A stretch of 46,651 nt of DNA, taken from an uncultured Flavobacteriaceae bacterium. GTDB taxonomy: Bacteria > Bacteroidota > Bacteroidia > Flavobacteriales > Flavobacteriaceae. The stretch is taken from positions 1 through 46,651 of the forward strand of contig CAMZLD010000067.1 in assembly GCA_947311635.1 (NCBI GenBank), in the 5' to 3' direction. The notes under the pieces are model-generated. The model was not told where the DNA came from. It made no database searches and worked only from the letters and a program-made list of their open reading frames with translations. Both the position numbers and the translations under genes were made by a program. This document shows, one piece after another, positions 18,644 through 26,297 of the stretch. Within the stretch, counting starts at the first letter, position 1. The number at the start of each line of letters is the position of its first letter.

Positions 18644-19624
18644 ATGAAAAAAATTACAATACTAATTTGCCTTTATTTGTTTTCTTTATCAGCAAATGCA
18701 CAGTATACAGATGTTATCAACTCTAAACGTCCAGGTTTTTCTGAAAGCCCTTATGGTGTTGGCACAGATGTACTTCAGTTTGAGGGCGGTCTATTTTACA
18801 GCAAACGGAAATTACAACAAAACTTTGACACGAAAGGTTTTGGAACCGAAGTCTTTGTGCGCTACGGAAAATTTTTAGAAAAATTAGAAGTAAACTTAGA
18901 TCTGGCCTTCGAAAAACAAGAAACAATTACCAATAACTTACTTTTATTTAATGGTAATTATAGAAGCGCTGGGTTAAGTAGGCTTACTATTGGCGCAAAA
19001 TATTTGGTATACAATCAAAAATATGCTGACAAATCTAAAGAAATAAGAAGTTGGAAAAAAAGAACGTCTTTCGACAAAAAACGTTTAATCCCATCAGTTG
19101 GTGTTGCTATTGGATTAAACACTAATTTTTTAGGTGAAAATTTTAAACGTGATGGCATGTCTTTAAAGGCAGCTATATTGCTTCAAAATGATTTTACAAA
19201 TCGTTTTATCTTAATAACAAATATCTACGGAAACCACTTTGGAAAACCGTATAAAGAATACGGATACATTGCCACAGTTACTTATGCTGTCACACCAAAC
19301 TGGTCAATTTTTGCAGAAAATCAAGGCATCTTTAAAAATACCGCCAATGAATTTCAAATTGGTGGCGGAGCTGCCTATTTGTTTTCTAAAGATTTACAAT
19401 TAGACGCTTCTCTTCGAACAAATTTAGTTGGAGATGTAAATACTTTATTTGCTGGTATTGGAGCCTCATGGCGTATGGATAAACATGAAGATAAGGTGAT
19501 TAAAAAAGAAACACATAAAGCATCTAAAGGAAAAAAATCTGGCAATGTTTTTTCTAGACTCTTTGGGAAAAAGAAAAAGAAATCAAGAAAAAGAAAGAAA
19601 CGTAGAAAGAAGAAAAAGAAATGA
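18644..19624 (+). CDS. Outer-membrane beta-barrel protein with a polybasic tail
   Basis: 326 residues. The signal peptide is MKKITILICLYLFSLSANA, cut before QYT. The mature start TDVINSKRPGFSESPYGVGT and the alternating aromatic strands up to about residue 278 (ending LFAGIGASWRMD) fit the Phenol_MetA_deg-type transporter barrel family. After the last strand comes an unusual extension of about 45 residues that is almost all Lys/Arg, with a short amphipathic patch NVFSRLFGKKK. A barrel normally ends at its last aromatic strand, so the tail is odd. The stop overlaps the next start (ATGA), implying coupling. Confidence 0.8.
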   Translation: MKKITILICLYLFSLSANAQYTDVINSKRPGFSESPYGVGTDVLQFEGGLFYSKRKLQQNFDTKGFGTEVFVRYGKFLEKLEVNLDLAFEKQETITNNLLLFNGNYRSAGLSRLTIGAKYLVYNQKYADKSKEIRSWKKRTSFDKKRLIPSVGVAIGLNTNFLGENFKRDGMSLKAAILLQNDFTNRFILITNIYGNHFGKPYKEYGYIATVTYAVTPNWSIFAENQGIFKNTANEFQIGGGAAYLFSKDLQLDASLRTNLVGDVNTLFAGIGASWRMDKHEDKVIKKETHKASKGKKSGNVFSRLFGKKKKKSRKRKKRRKKKKK

Positions 19625-20739
19625 TTACACTAAAAGAAATGAAATCAAAAAGCGAAATGAGACAGTTTGTCAAATTTCCTTTTAGCTTATACAAAGGCAG
19701 TAAATATTGGATTCCGCCAATAATTAACGATGAAATCACAAGTTTCGATAAAAAAGAGAATCCTGTTTTTGATCATGCAGAAGCACGTTTTTTTGTCGCT
19801 ATTCGCGACAAAAAAATAGTTGGCAGAATTGCGGCTATTATTAATTGGACAGAAGTCAACCAACAAAAACTCAAAAAAATGCGCTTTGGTTGGTTTGATT
19901 TTATAGATGATAAAGAAGTTTCCAAAACACTACTAAACAAGGTTATAGCAATTGGCAAAGAAAAACAACTTGAATTTATTGAAGGTCCTGTTGGATTTTC
20001 TAATTTAGACAAAACTGGTGTTTTAATAGAAGGTTTTGATGTATTAGGCACCATGATAACCTGGTACAACCATCCATATTACAAAGATCATTTAGAGCAG
20101 CTTGGCTATAAAAAAGAAAAAGAATGGATAGAAAGTTCTTTTTTGGTAAAAGATATCAAAGCAGAAAACTTTACAAGAATGTCTAATTTGATTCAGAAAA
20201 GATACAAACTAAAATCACTAACTTTTACAAAAACCAAAGATGTTTTACCATACATAGATGCTATGTTTGCACTTTTTAATGAATCATACAAAAAGCTTTC
20301 ATCTTTTGTGCCAATAAGCGAAACACAAGTAGCTTATATGAAGAAAAAGTTTATTAAATATATACATCCAGAATTTATAAAATTTGTGGCAGATGAAAAT
20401 GATAATCTTGTAGCTTTTGCCATCACCATGCCTTCTTTTTCAAAAGCACTACAAAAAGCAAACGGAAAACTGTTTCCGATGGGATTGTTTTATTTATTAC
20501 AAGCACAAAAAAACGCAACCGATGTGGTGTTTTACTTAATAGGTATACATCCAAAATACCACAACAAAGGGGTTAATGTAATTATCTTTGATGAGTATTA
20601 TAAAACGTATAATAAATTAGGTATTACACGCTGCATTAGAACACCAGAATTAGAAGATAACAAAGCAATACAAGCGTTATGGCGAAATTTTAATCCTAAA
20701 ATTACCAAACGTAGACGTACCTATAAAAAGGACATTTAA
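19621..20739 (+). CDS. GNAT-fold protein of unknown substrate
   Basis: 372 residues. The N-terminal half (WIPPIINDEITSFDKKENPVFDH, then FFVAIRDKKIVGRIAAIIN) and the C-terminal DVVFYLIGIHPKYHNKGVNVII carry the acetyl-CoA-binding signatures of GNAT acyltransferases, apparently a duplicated or extended fold. A YLIGIHPKYHNKG segment near 305-317 replaces the canonical Q/R-x-x-G-x-G/A. I recall relatives being labelled GTP cyclohydrolase in some genomes; nothing in the sequence supports that, and the true folE is at 36118. It is coupled to the barrel gene upstream and lies 2 bases from rsmE. Confidence 0.7.
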   Translation: MITLKEMKSKSEMRQFVKFPFSLYKGSKYWIPPIINDEITSFDKKENPVFDHAEARFFVAIRDKKIVGRIAAIINWTEVNQQKLKKMRFGWFDFIDDKEVSKTLLNKVIAIGKEKQLEFIEGPVGFSNLDKTGVLIEGFDVLGTMITWYNHPYYKDHLEQLGYKKEKEWIESSFLVKDIKAENFTRMSNLIQKRYKLKSLTFTKTKDVLPYIDAMFALFNESYKKLSSFVPISETQVAYMKKKFIKYIHPEFIKFVADENDNLVAFAITMPSFSKALQKANGKLFPMGLFYLLQAQKNATDVVFYLIGIHPKYHNKGVNVIIFDEYYKTYNKLGITRCIRTPELEDNKAIQALWRNFNPKITKRRRTYKKDI

Positions 20740-20741
20740 GC

Positions 20742-21449
20742 ATGCAATTATTCTACAACACAAGCATCTCTAAAAATGACACTTCCTTTACATTTGATAA
20801 AATAGAGAGTAGACATATTATTAAGGTACTTCGAAAAAAAGAAGGCGATTTAATAAAAATCACCAATGGAAATGGACTTCTTTTTCTTGCCACCATTACT
20901 TTAGCAAGCGACAAACATTGTACGGTAAAGATTTTAGATATAGAGTTTAAAGAAAAAATACGTAAATACAACATTCACATTGCCATTGCGCCTACAAAAA
21001 ATAACGACCGCATGGAATGGTTTTTAGAAAAATGTACCGAAATAGGAATTGATGAAATTACACCGTTATTGTGTGAGCATTCCGAAAGAAAAGTCATAAA
21101 ACCAGAGCGTTTTGAAAAAATTATCTTAACCGCTGCCAAACAGTCCTTACAATTTCATCTTCCGAAGTTAAACCCATTTACAAAATTTAGCAAATTTATA
21201 AAGCAAGAACAAGTTGGTTTAAAATGCATTGCACATTGCGAAAAAAGTGCTAAAGAAGCATTTCAAGAAACCGTTGTAAAAAACAAAGAAATCACCATAT
21301 TAATAGGACCAGAAGGCGATTTTTCTTTAAATGAAATTGAGCAAGCCTTGCAACATTCATATATTGCTGTATCTTTGGGACAAAGTAGATTACGTACAGA
21401 AACAGCAGGCATTGTTGCTTGTCATACTGTAGCTTTAATGAATGCCTAA
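20742..21449 (+). CDS. rsmE: 16S rRNA (uracil1498-N3)-methyltransferase RsmE
   Basis: 235 residues. RsmE methylates U1498 of 16S rRNA in the assembled small subunit, using SAM. An N-terminal PUA-like domain (HIIKVLRKKEGDLIKITNGN near 25-44) precedes a SPOUT knot domain with KNNDRMEWFLEKCTEIGID near 86-104, ILIGPEGDFSLNEIE near 185-199, and the knot signature SLGQSRLRTETAGI near 214-227. The start lies 2 bases after the upstream stop. Confidence 0.95.
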   Translation: MQLFYNTSISKNDTSFTFDKIESRHIIKVLRKKEGDLIKITNGNGLLFLATITLASDKHCTVKILDIEFKEKIRKYNIHIAIAPTKNNDRMEWFLEKCTEIGIDEITPLLCEHSERKVIKPERFEKIILTAAKQSLQFHLPKLNPFTKFSKFIKQEQVGLKCIAHCEKSAKEAFQETVVKNKEITILIGPEGDFSLNEIEQALQHSYIAVSLGQSRLRTETAGIVACHTVALMNA

Positions 21450-21451
21450 AC

Positions 21452-22099
21452 ATGTTTAAAAAATTATTCTTTTTTATTTTATTTTGTCTTCTTATTTCCT
21501 TCGGAAATGCACAAGAAATCGCCAAACTTAAATACCATGGCGGTGGAGATTGGTATGCCAATCCAACAGCATTAAAAAATTTGGTCAATTTTTGCAATAC
21601 CAATATTCATACAAAACTATTAAAAGAAACTCCTTCTGTAGAAATTAACAGCACAGATTTATTTAATTATCCTATTGTTTTTATGACAGGGCACGGAAAT
21701 GTTTTTTTTACAGCAGAAGATGTAGAAAATTTAAGAACCTATCTTATTTCTGGTGGTTTTTTACATGTATCTGACAACTACGGAATTGACAAATACATTC
21801 GTAGAGAGTTAAAAAAAGTATTTCCGAAGGAATCATTTCAAGAAATTCCGTACAAACACCCTATCTATCACCAAACTTTTCAGTTTGAAAACGGAGTGCC
21901 AAAAATTCATGAGCACGATGGAAAAAAACCACAAGGTTTTGGCATTTTTTACAAAGGGCGCTTGGTATGCTACTATGATTATGAAAGTGATTTAAATGAT
22001 GGTTGGGAAGATCAAGAAGTACACAACGACACACAAGAAATAAGAACGAAAGCATTAAAAATGGGTGCTAATATTATTGAATATGTTTTTAGTAATTAA
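21452..22099 (+). CDS. DUF4159 domain-containing secreted protein
   Basis: I use the ATG at 21452 (215 residues). It is preceded by the rsmE stop and gives a clear signal peptide (MFKKLFFFILFCLLISFGNA, then QEIAKL). The body is a class I glutamine-amidotransferase-like fold of the DUF4159 type: GGGDWYANPTALKNL near 28-42, PIVFMTGHGNVFFTAEDVENL near 65-85, GGFLHVSDNYGID near 93-105, and a closing region GFGIFYKGRLVCYYDYESDL. No catalytic Cys is obvious. The function of the family is unknown. The end overlaps the following transporter gene. Confidence 0.83.
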   Translation: MFKKLFFFILFCLLISFGNAQEIAKLKYHGGGDWYANPTALKNLVNFCNTNIHTKLLKETPSVEINSTDLFNYPIVFMTGHGNVFFTAEDVENLRTYLISGGFLHVSDNYGIDKYIRRELKKVFPKESFQEIPYKHPIYHQTFQFENGVPKIHEHDGKKPQGFGIFYKGRLVCYYDYESDLNDGWEDQEVHNDTQEIRTKALKMGANIIEYVFSN

Positions 22100-23018
22100 T
22101 TTTACAGAGCCCATAGATGCTTTAAAAATAAACTTTGACAGCAACGGATTGTGGGCACTTAATATTAGTCTAGCAATCATTATGTTTGGTGTTTCTTTAA
22201 ACATCCATATTGATGATTTTAAGCGTTTATTTAAAAGCCCAAAAATTGTTTTAACAGGAATTTTTTCTCAATTTGTATTATTTCCTGCCCTTACTTTTGC
22301 TTTGGTTTACTTTTTAGAGCCTACACCAAGCATTGCTTTAGGCATGTTTATGGTTGCCGCTTGCCCAGGCGGAAATGTTTCTAATTTTATGACACAAATG
22401 GCGGGTGGTAATGCAGCACTATCTGTAAGTTTAACGGCTTTTGCAACCCTAGTTGCTGTGATAATGACACCAATCAATTTTGAGTTTTGGAGTAATTTAT
22501 ATCCACCAACAAAGCGTATTTTAGAAACTGTTGCTCTCAACCCCTATGAATTGGTAAAATTAGTTTTTCTAATTTTAGGCATTCCGTTAGTAATTGGTAT
22601 GCTTATTAGACATTTTAAACCTGTTTTAGCAAAAAAAATGGTGGTTTATCTAAGACCCATTTCAATACTAATTTTTGTTTGCTTTATTGTCATTGCTTTT
22701 TTACAAAATTGGAGCATCTTTACAGAACATATCCACCATGTTTCTTATTTAGTAATCTTACATAACATATTGGCATATATAGCAGGTTTTTATTTTGCAA
22801 AATCTTTAGGTTTTTCAAAACAAATTCAAAAAACTTTAGCCATAGAAACGGGTATTCAAAATTCTGGTTTGGGTCTTTTATTGGTATTTGCTTTTTTTGA
22901 TGGTTTGGGTGGTATGGCATTGTTGGTTGCCTTTTGGGGTATTTGGGATATATTATCTGGATTGTTACTAGCTAGCTATTGGGCAAAAAAACAACAACAT
23001 GAAAAAAATTTGGTATAA
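22083..23018 (+). CDS. Bile acid:sodium symporter family (BASS) transporter
   Basis: 311 residues from the ATG at 22083; an in-frame ATG six codons upstream also exists. About 9-10 membrane helices. BASS signatures: IMFGVSLNIHIDDFKRLFKSP near 36-56, AACPGGNVSNFMTQMAGGNAALSVSLTA (residues about 96-123, the sodium-site helix break), and GIQNSGLGLLLVFAFF near 265-280, the second broken-helix motif. Bacterial homologues move organic anions with Na+; the substrate here is unknown. It overlaps DUF4159 by 17 bases and the next gene by 20, so the group is one operon. Confidence 0.88.
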   Translation: MFLVINFTEPIDALKINFDSNGLWALNISLAIIMFGVSLNIHIDDFKRLFKSPKIVLTGIFSQFVLFPALTFALVYFLEPTPSIALGMFMVAACPGGNVSNFMTQMAGGNAALSVSLTAFATLVAVIMTPINFEFWSNLYPPTKRILETVALNPYELVKLVFLILGIPLVIGMLIRHFKPVLAKKMVVYLRPISILIFVCFIVIAFLQNWSIFTEHIHHVSYLVILHNILAYIAGFYFAKSLGFSKQIQKTLAIETGIQNSGLGLLLVFAFFDGLGGMALLVAFWGIWDILSGLLLASYWAKKQQHEKNLV

Positions 23019-24045
23019 AATTATACAATGGTACATGCGTACCGGCTTGTATTTTTACTATCAAAAAATACAAGTTTTTGGTACAGAAAATATTCCAAAA
23101 GATGGCGCTGTACTTTTTATAGGCAATCATCAAAATGCTTTACTAGACGCATTGCTAGTTCCTACAACAAACAACAGAACAATTTATTTTTTAACACGTG
23201 CATCTGCCTTTAAAAACAAAGTTGCAAAATGGTGGTTGTCTACGGTAAATATGATACCTATATATCGCATACGTGACGGAAGAGATTCACTTCAGAAAAA
23301 CAATGCTGTTTTTGCTACATGCTTCGAAATTTTAAAAAAAGGTGATGCATTACTTATTTTTCCAGAAGGAAACCACAACATTAAACACAAAGTACGCCCC
23401 TTAAGTAAAGGATTTACAAGAATTTTATTTGGTGCTTTAGAAAAATATCCTGACTTGCAAATTAAAATTGTGCCTATTGGTTTTAATTATGATTATGTTA
23501 CAGACTACCCCAGTAAAGTTGCTTTATACTACGGAAAACCAATTGCTGTAAATAGCTATTACGACAAAACCAATCTACAAGATTCTATCATATCAATCAA
23601 AGAAGTTTGTCATCAAGCTTTGCGTACATTAACAGTTCATATTGATGATACAGAAAATTATAATGCTATTGCTAATCACTTAGAGCAACAAAAAGATGCA
23701 TTTTTAAATCCGAAGATAACCAACGCAAAAATTCAACAAATTGTTTTAGAAAAACGTGTAAAGCCTTCTGTTAAAAAGCAACATAGAAACCCTTTATACA
23801 TTTTATTGATTATCAATACATTTATCCCTTGGCTTTTTTGGAAATGGCTGCAAAATAAAATAAAAGAACCCGAATTTATTGCGACATCACGCTTTGCAAT
23901 TGGCATAAGCCTTGCTCCTATTTTTTGGGTATTACAAGCTAAAATAATAGCACATTTTTTTGGAAACCAAATAGCTTGGTATTATTTAGGAATCAGTTTT
24001 TTATTAGTACTTTTATACACTAAGATTGGAATTAAAAAAAAATAA
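22999..24045 (+). CDS. PlsC-like glycerolipid acyltransferase
   Basis: 348 residues. The acyltransferase H-x4-D motif is NHQNALLD (His near 44), followed by the substrate-side segment FPEGNHN near 119-125 and the proline-containing VPIGFNYDY near 155. The family esterifies lysophosphatidate or related lipids at the inner membrane. The C-terminal third holds two to three membrane helices (residues about 262-345), longer than a minimal PlsC of roughly 240. One base separates it from the DoxX-like gene downstream. The exact acceptor is uncertain. Confidence 0.85.
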   Translation: MKKIWYKIIQWYMRTGLYFYYQKIQVFGTENIPKDGAVLFIGNHQNALLDALLVPTTNNRTIYFLTRASAFKNKVAKWWLSTVNMIPIYRIRDGRDSLQKNNAVFATCFEILKKGDALLIFPEGNHNIKHKVRPLSKGFTRILFGALEKYPDLQIKIVPIGFNYDYVTDYPSKVALYYGKPIAVNSYYDKTNLQDSIISIKEVCHQALRTLTVHIDDTENYNAIANHLEQQKDAFLNPKITNAKIQQIVLEKRVKPSVKKQHRNPLYILLIINTFIPWLFWKWLQNKIKEPEFIATSRFAIGISLAPIFWVLQAKIIAHFFGNQIAWYYLGISFLLVLLYTKIGIKKK

Positions 24046-24423
24046 ATGCCCCATTTCTATAATTTGTTTGTCAAGATTTCAATCGCATTCGTTTGGATTG
24101 CAAACGGATTATTTTGTAAAGTTTTAAATTTAGTGCCAAGACACGAGCAAATCGTAGCAAGGATTTTAGGAAATGAATATTCAAGACCTCTTACAATTCT
24201 GATTGGAATTTCTGAAATTGGAATGGCTGTTTGGTTTTTAAGTGGAATAAAACCAAGATTAAATACGTATACTCAAATCGGAATAGTTGCAACTATGAAT
24301 TTACTTGAATTTATACTTGTTCCTGATTTATTACTTTGGGGGGAATTAAATTCATTTTTTGCTTTTTTGTTTATTTCGCTCGTTTATTTCAATCATTTTT
24401 ACTTGAACAAAAAAAGAATATGA
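24046..24423 (+). CDS. DoxX-like membrane protein
   Basis: 125 residues with four predicted membrane helices. The helix-1 pattern (VKISIAFVWIANGLFCKVLNLVPRHEQIV) and ILIGISEIGMAVWFLSG in helix 2 fit the DoxX-like family. Function is not known for this subgroup. It is the first of four genes joined by overlaps (24046-26285); its TGA overlaps the next ATG as ATGA. Confidence 0.75.
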   Translation: MPHFYNLFVKISIAFVWIANGLFCKVLNLVPRHEQIVARILGNEYSRPLTILIGISEIGMAVWFLSGIKPRLNTYTQIGIVATMNLLEFILVPDLLLWGELNSFFAFLFISLVYFNHFYLNKKRI

Positions 24424-25160
24424 TTGCATTTTTAAAAAATCATCCATTTGCAGTTGAAACTCACTTTGAAAGTTCAACTGTATTAACTTTTGCAGTTCAC
24501 AAAGACGAATTACAGAACTTAATACCAGAATGTTTAGCATTAGATACTTTTCAAGATAAATGGGCTTTTATTGCTGTTGCAATGGTTCAAACTAAAGAAT
24601 TAAGACCTAAAGGTTTTCCTAAATTTGTAGGAAATAATTTTTTCCTAATTGGTTATCGTATTTTTGTTAGGTTTACAAATAGTAAAGGAAAACGTTTAAG
24701 AGGTTTGTATATTTTAAAATCTGAAACAAACAAAAAGAAAATGGAATTTTTAGGCAACATCTTTACACATTACAACTACACAACAACTGATATTTCGGAA
24801 ATTAAAAAATCAAACTATAAAGAGATTAAATCAACACAATCCGATTTCAATCTAAAAATTGAATTATCCGAAAGTGAACCAAGTTTACCACAAAACTCAC
24901 CTTTTGAGAATTGGAAAGAAGCAAGACGATTTGCAGGTCCTCTGCCTTTTACATTTACCTACAATAAAGAAAAAAAAGAAGTATTAATTATTGAAGGTGT
25001 GAGAAAGAATTGGAAACCAAAACCAATAGAAATTATGGAGCACCATTTTTCATTTATCAATGATTTTAAGTTTAAAAATTGTGTTTTAGCAAATGCATTT
25101 GTAATTGAAAATGTACCCTATTTTTGGAAAAAAGGAAAAATTGAGCAATGGAACAAATAA
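24420..25160 (+). CDS. DUF2071 domain-containing protein
   Basis: 246 residues from the ATG at 24420, which overlaps the DoxX-like stop and places the conserved MIAFLKNHPFAVETHFE at the N-terminus. It is a soluble, beta-rich protein of the DUF2071 (YqjF-like, acetoacetate-decarboxylase-like fold) type. Recognisable parts are NLIPECLALDTFQDKWAFIA near 39-58, the GLYILKSETNK strand near 99-109, and WKEARRFAGPLPFTFTY near 164-180. Its role is unknown. It overlaps the methyltransferase gene by 13 bases. Confidence 0.78.
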   Translation: MIAFLKNHPFAVETHFESSTVLTFAVHKDELQNLIPECLALDTFQDKWAFIAVAMVQTKELRPKGFPKFVGNNFFLIGYRIFVRFTNSKGKRLRGLYILKSETNKKKMEFLGNIFTHYNYTTTDISEIKKSNYKEIKSTQSDFNLKIELSESEPSLPQNSPFENWKEARRFAGPLPFTFTYNKEKKEVLIIEGVRKNWKPKPIEIMEHHFSFINDFKFKNCVLANAFVIENVPYFWKKGKIEQWNK

Positions 25161-25906
25161 GAAAACCATTTCAAGGAATATTTAATATTATTCGTTTCAA
25201 TTGGCATTTTTATGTTATAGCATTTACCGTAACAATAATATTGCTGTTTATTGGAACTTATGCAATTCCAATAATTAGAACATTCTTTCAATTAATTGCC
25301 TTCTTAATAGTTCTAACAATCGTTATTTCTCTTTTTGTTTCTTATTATGTTTATGATTTATCTGGGTTCTATAAATTCAATTGGATTAAAAAAAATGATA
25401 AACCTATTTCGGTAATCAATATAAACGCAGGTTTTGATGAAACAAGCATTGTATTAAAGAATAAATTTAAAAATTCAACATTTATAGCACTTGATTTTTA
25501 TGACCCAAAAAAACATACCGAAATTTCCATAAAAAGAGCAAGAAAAAGTTATCCACCATTTCTAAATACACTTAAAATAAAGACCTCAAACATAGATTTA
25601 GAAACTAATTCTATTGACAAAATATTTGTAATACTTTCAGCACACGAAATCCGAAATACGAATGAACGAATTAATTTTTTCAAAGAACTACACAGAATTG
25701 TAAAACCAAAAGGTCAAATAATAGTTACAGAACACTTAAGAGATATTACAAATTTTATGGTTTATAACATTGGCTCGTTTCATTTTTACTCAAAATCAAC
25801 TTGGATAAATACTTTTAATAAATCCAATTTAAAAGTTATTTCTGAAATTAAAAACACACCATTTATATCAACATTTACACTCAAACCAAATGGAAATACA
25901 TTATAA
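25148..25906 (+). CDS. Membrane-anchored class I methyltransferase
   Basis: 252 residues. Two hydrophobic helices (about 18-42 and 46-70) precede a Rossmann-type methyltransferase domain. Motif I is degenerate (VININAGFDET near 89-99, instead of D-x-G-x-G-x-G). FIALDFYDP near 112 supplies the acidic residue after strand 2, and VILSAHEIRNTNERINFFKEL near 158-178 and VKPKGQIIVTEH near 185-196 are typical post-I motifs. The acceptor may be membrane-bound. It overlaps both neighbours (13 and 17 bases). Confidence 0.75.
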   Translation: MEQIRKPFQGIFNIIRFNWHFYVIAFTVTIILLFIGTYAIPIIRTFFQLIAFLIVLTIVISLFVSYYVYDLSGFYKFNWIKKNDKPISVININAGFDETSIVLKNKFKNSTFIALDFYDPKKHTEISIKRARKSYPPFLNTLKIKTSNIDLETNSIDKIFVILSAHEIRNTNERINFFKELHRIVKPKGQIIVTEHLRDITNFMVYNIGSFHFYSKSTWINTFNKSNLKVISEIKNTPFISTFTLKPNGNTL

Positions 25907-26285
25907 AATAATAGGAGTTTTATTAATTGCTTTGGCATTCGTCCATGTAATTTTTCCAAAGTATTTTAAATGGAAAGATGAACTAAAGTCATTAAGCCTA
26001 ATAAATCAAGAAATTATGAAAGTACATACTTTCTTTATTGCTTTAGTCGTTTTTCTTATTGGACTTTTATGTTTAACTTCTTCAAGCGAATTAATCCATA
26101 CAGCATTAGGAAAAAAGATATCGCTTGGTTTTGGAATATTTTGGAGTTTTAGATTATTAACTCAATTTTTTGGTTATTCGTCAGAACTTTGGAAAGGAAA
26201 GAAAATGGAAACCGCAATCCATATAATATTTTCGTTATTTTGGGCTTATTTAAGTTTAATATTCTTAAAAGTTTATTTTCTTTAA
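25890..26285 (+). CDS. Four-helix membrane protein, unknown family
   Basis: 131 residues, almost entirely membrane helices (about 5-24, 48-67, 77-96, 106-130). It has a conserved-looking cytosolic loop FPKYFKWKDELKSLSLINQEIMKVHTFF, cut here as FPKYFKWKDELKSL then INQEIMKVHTFF. I do not recognise a named domain. It ends the DoxX/DUF2071/methyltransferase module and converges with the GH3 gene, 12 bases away. Confidence 0.7.
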   Translation: MEIHYKIIGVLLIALAFVHVIFPKYFKWKDELKSLSLINQEIMKVHTFFIALVVFLIGLLCLTSSSELIHTALGKKISLGFGIFWSFRLLTQFFGYSSELWKGKKMETAIHIIFSLFWAYLSLIFLKVYFL

Positions 26286-26297
26286 ATCATCACCTAC

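Noticed and set aside
19621-20739. GTP cyclohydrolase label for the GNAT-like protein
   Set aside because: No cyclohydrolase motifs; the real GTP cyclohydrolase I is at 36118-36807.
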